Assembly: GCA_027576995.1 (NCBI GenBank)
Contig: JANBQC010000273.1
Span: 1 to 35,703, forward strand
Direction of reading: 5' to 3'
DNA from: Dimargaris cristalligena
Lineage: Eukaryota; Kickxellomycota; Dimargaritomycetes; Dimargaritales; Dimargaritaceae
DNA length: 35,703 nucleotides
Position numbers and translations under genes: made by a program. Below are positions 33,791-35,703 of this stretch, in pieces; positions within the stretch are counted from its first letter, which is position 1, and each line of letters starts with the position of its first letter. A model generated the notes under the pieces. That model had not been told where the DNA came from and made no database searches. It saw only the letters and a list, made by a program, of their open reading frames with translations.

Positions 33791-35602
33791 ATGGGGGGAA
33801 CCCGCATTTTGTATTTGTAAGTTCAACTGACTATCTTTAGGCCATATATAAAGGTGCCGACTCCGAGACCCTGTCAAAGTACTATAAAACCGCAACTAAA
33901 AGCTACAGCGGGGGGTTACTGTCTCGCTACTACCGCCCCTCCCCTCGATTCGCACTCCGTCTTACACCGGTCCAGGAATCCGCTGAATGAGGCTAACCGA
34001 AACTCCATACCTTATTCTTGCCCATACTATACCCCCGATCCCCCCTCTCTCTTTTTACCTCACCGATACCCAGGTTGGAAATCAGCCGGGAATACCTCTT
34101 GTCTATCCAAACTATCCGCCGGGCCCAACCCCATTCCCCACTCCTATCACGCTTTAATCGTAAATGCTACCGCACCCTGGTCTACGCTTTTTACCATGCT
34201 GTCCATGAATTAGCCCAACTGGTGGAACGTTGCGAGTGTATCGATGCTAATCAACCCTTCCTAGTATCAGGTCACGCCAGCCCATCCTTCGCTTCCGCTG
34301 TGGTGGTGCCCTCTTCGCTACCCCCGCCAACCACCTCGGGCCCTAAACAGGTCACCATTATCTCACCCCACCGGTTATCGCGATCGGCCCAATCGTCCCA
34401 ATCATCCCAGCCATTTGCATTGCCTACCCATCGGACGGCGGCCCCTCCGCTGACCTATCCGGCCCCAGGCAATCCGGGCTTCACCGGCTATCCGGGGCAA
34501 TCGGGCCCGGCTATGCCGCTCCGGCCATCTATTAAACACACCTACGAATCGGTGGTGCCCCGCGCATTGTACCCGTCGTTGGCTCAGGTGAAAGAATTAT
34601 TGGATACGGCCCAGTTGCTGATGCACGATGTGTGTAGCCGGACTGTCCCCGGAGCCTTCCCCCCAGTAACCAATATAACTGTGGGTCAACCAGTCGCTCA
34701 CCATATCATCGACTCGGACGAGGAAATGGACGATGTCGTGGTGTCCAACCCCAATCCCAATACTAATACCACTTCCAATATTGCGCCTCCCTCCACCGCC
34801 CCAACAGCGCCATCTACTACTCGGAGTAAGCCGTCTTTCAGTCTATTTATATCCGGTGTAAACAGCTCACGTGTCATTCTCGTTGGTGGGGGTCTTTCAT
34901 GGGCTATTCAAATGGTATCGCTCGTTCAAGATTGCCTGTGCCTAGTATTTCACCCCATTTCATTACCCGTTAGTATATATTTCGCTATTTTATGTATAAC
35001 TAAATGGTTGAATAGCTCTGTCGTATTTGCTTAAATGTCCTGTACCTGTTGGATAAAAAGACTCTGTCCCAACTGCCGCCGGTAATGAGGCCATCATCAT
35101 TATTGATTCAGAAGCCGAGAAAGACGACAGTTTGCCGGACTATTCGGACTCCAGTGAGAGTGATGTCGAAGTAATCCGCATCGACTTTTCCACTCTGACG
35201 GCCCGCTCGGCGGACTTACGGCGACAGGAGCAAACCACATCACTGACCACTCCTGTAATATCCTCGAATCTACAGGTCCCCCCGCCCGGCTTACCTTCGT
35301 CAGTATTGTCATCATCATCATCATCATCGCTACCGTCCGCTTCGACCTTACCCAAAGTGCAAGAACTCCGAATATCGCCAGCTTCGTCGGATAATAAACC
35401 CGCCCTGACACGGGTAACGCCGCTAGCCTTCGATCTCCTGAGTCTGGTGCGGGACGAGGCCCAAGCGGCCCCCACCCATGACCACCTCATCCGGTCGGTG
35501 GGTAAAAATCCAGCGGTTGCGGAACGCCCGGAGTGGTATACCCAAAATTTTGTTCAGGCCAGTGCGAAATCCCTGGCGGTGTACCGGCCGGCTAATACCA
35601 AG
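33791..35602 (+). CDS. Unrecognised protein with SUMO-interaction-like motifs, 5' part (3 exons seen, runs off the window)
   Basis: The proposed exons are 33791-33816 (MGGTRILYL), 34074-34825 and 35061-35602. The introns are 257 and 235 bases and in phase, and a further GTAAGT donor at 35603 shows the gene continues beyond the window. The 440 residues seen start with a helical region (LEISREYLLS, RKCYRTLVYAFYHAVHELAQ). A Ser/Pro-rich linker and a second short helix (LAQVKELLDTAQLLMHDVC) follow. Three hydrophobic-acidic patches then resemble SUMO-interacting motifs: HHIIDSDEEMDDVVV (about 218-232), AIIIIDSEAEKDD (about 270) and DVEVIRID (about 294). A Ser run is encoded by (TCA)n at 35309-35327. 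The pattern suggests a nuclear, SUMO-linked protein, but the family is unknown. The first exon is the least certain part. Confidence 0.65.
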
Positions 35603-35703
35603 GTAAGTGCCATCTGATCTTTCTTGTCTTTCCCCCGCGTTTTCTTTTTATTTAATATATATATAGATTTCTATAGTTAGGTGTTTGTATTTTGGGGAGT
35701 TGG
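35603..35703 (+). other. Start of an intron of the right-edge gene
   Basis: The segment begins GTAAGT after codon AAG and is pyrimidine-rich with an AT run. AG candidates follow the AT run at 35667-35668 and 35676-35677, but the window ends before the next exon can be recognised. Confidence 0.55.

Overview
This window is eukaryotic nuclear DNA, almost certainly from a filamentous, probably early-diverging (zoopagomycete-like) fungus. The fungal call rests on gene content: an Ede1-type endocytic scaffold with a C-terminal UBA, a GT15 (Kre2/Mnt1) mannosyltransferase, an Nhp6-type HMG protein and Hit1/ZNHIT3. The gene style also fits: GT-AG introns of about 120-340 bases, often with GTAAGT donors, and short first exons. 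Coding parts are GC-rich while intergenic DNA is AT-rich. The exact lineage is inference.

Layout, left to right. A tRNA-Val(AAC) at 85-158. A two-exon gene for a CENP-W-like histone-fold protein (874-1275, minus), divergent from EDE1 (1864-6170, plus). A six-exon SLD5/GINS4 gene (7246-8875, minus). AP-1 gamma-adaptin (9654-12495, minus). A gene-poor stretch with one weak two-exon candidate (13174-13573). An unrecognised nuclear-looking acidic protein (15081-16541, plus), then ZNHIT3/Hit1 (16941-17719, plus) and ESCRT-II SNF8/Vps22 (18403-20208, seven exons, plus). A repeat-bearing spacer. A YqjM-like Old Yellow Enzyme (21653-23186, plus), a weak small minus-strand candidate (23302-23713), and a three-exon small membrane protein (23863-24649, plus). 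NHP6 (25432-25761, minus) with 2 kb of low-complexity DNA upstream. A doubtful exon pair (28030-28334, plus). The GT15 mannosyltransferase (28803-30435, minus). A 3.3 kb spacer carrying a tandem repeat related to the one near 20.7 kb. Finally the 5' part of an unrecognised protein with SUMO-interaction-like motifs (33791 to beyond the right edge).

The genes are individually transcribed housekeeping genes, not an operon or cluster. Loose themes are vesicle traffic (EDE1, AP-1 gamma, SNF8, Golgi mannosyltransferase) and chromosome biology (CENP-W, SLD5, NHP6, perhaps the SIM protein). Their proximity has no evident functional meaning. I found no mobile-element protein, CRISPR array or prokaryotic-type system. 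The least ordinary items are the cryptic CENP-W gene, the related repeat copies near 20.7 and 31.7 kb, and several small or orphan proteins.
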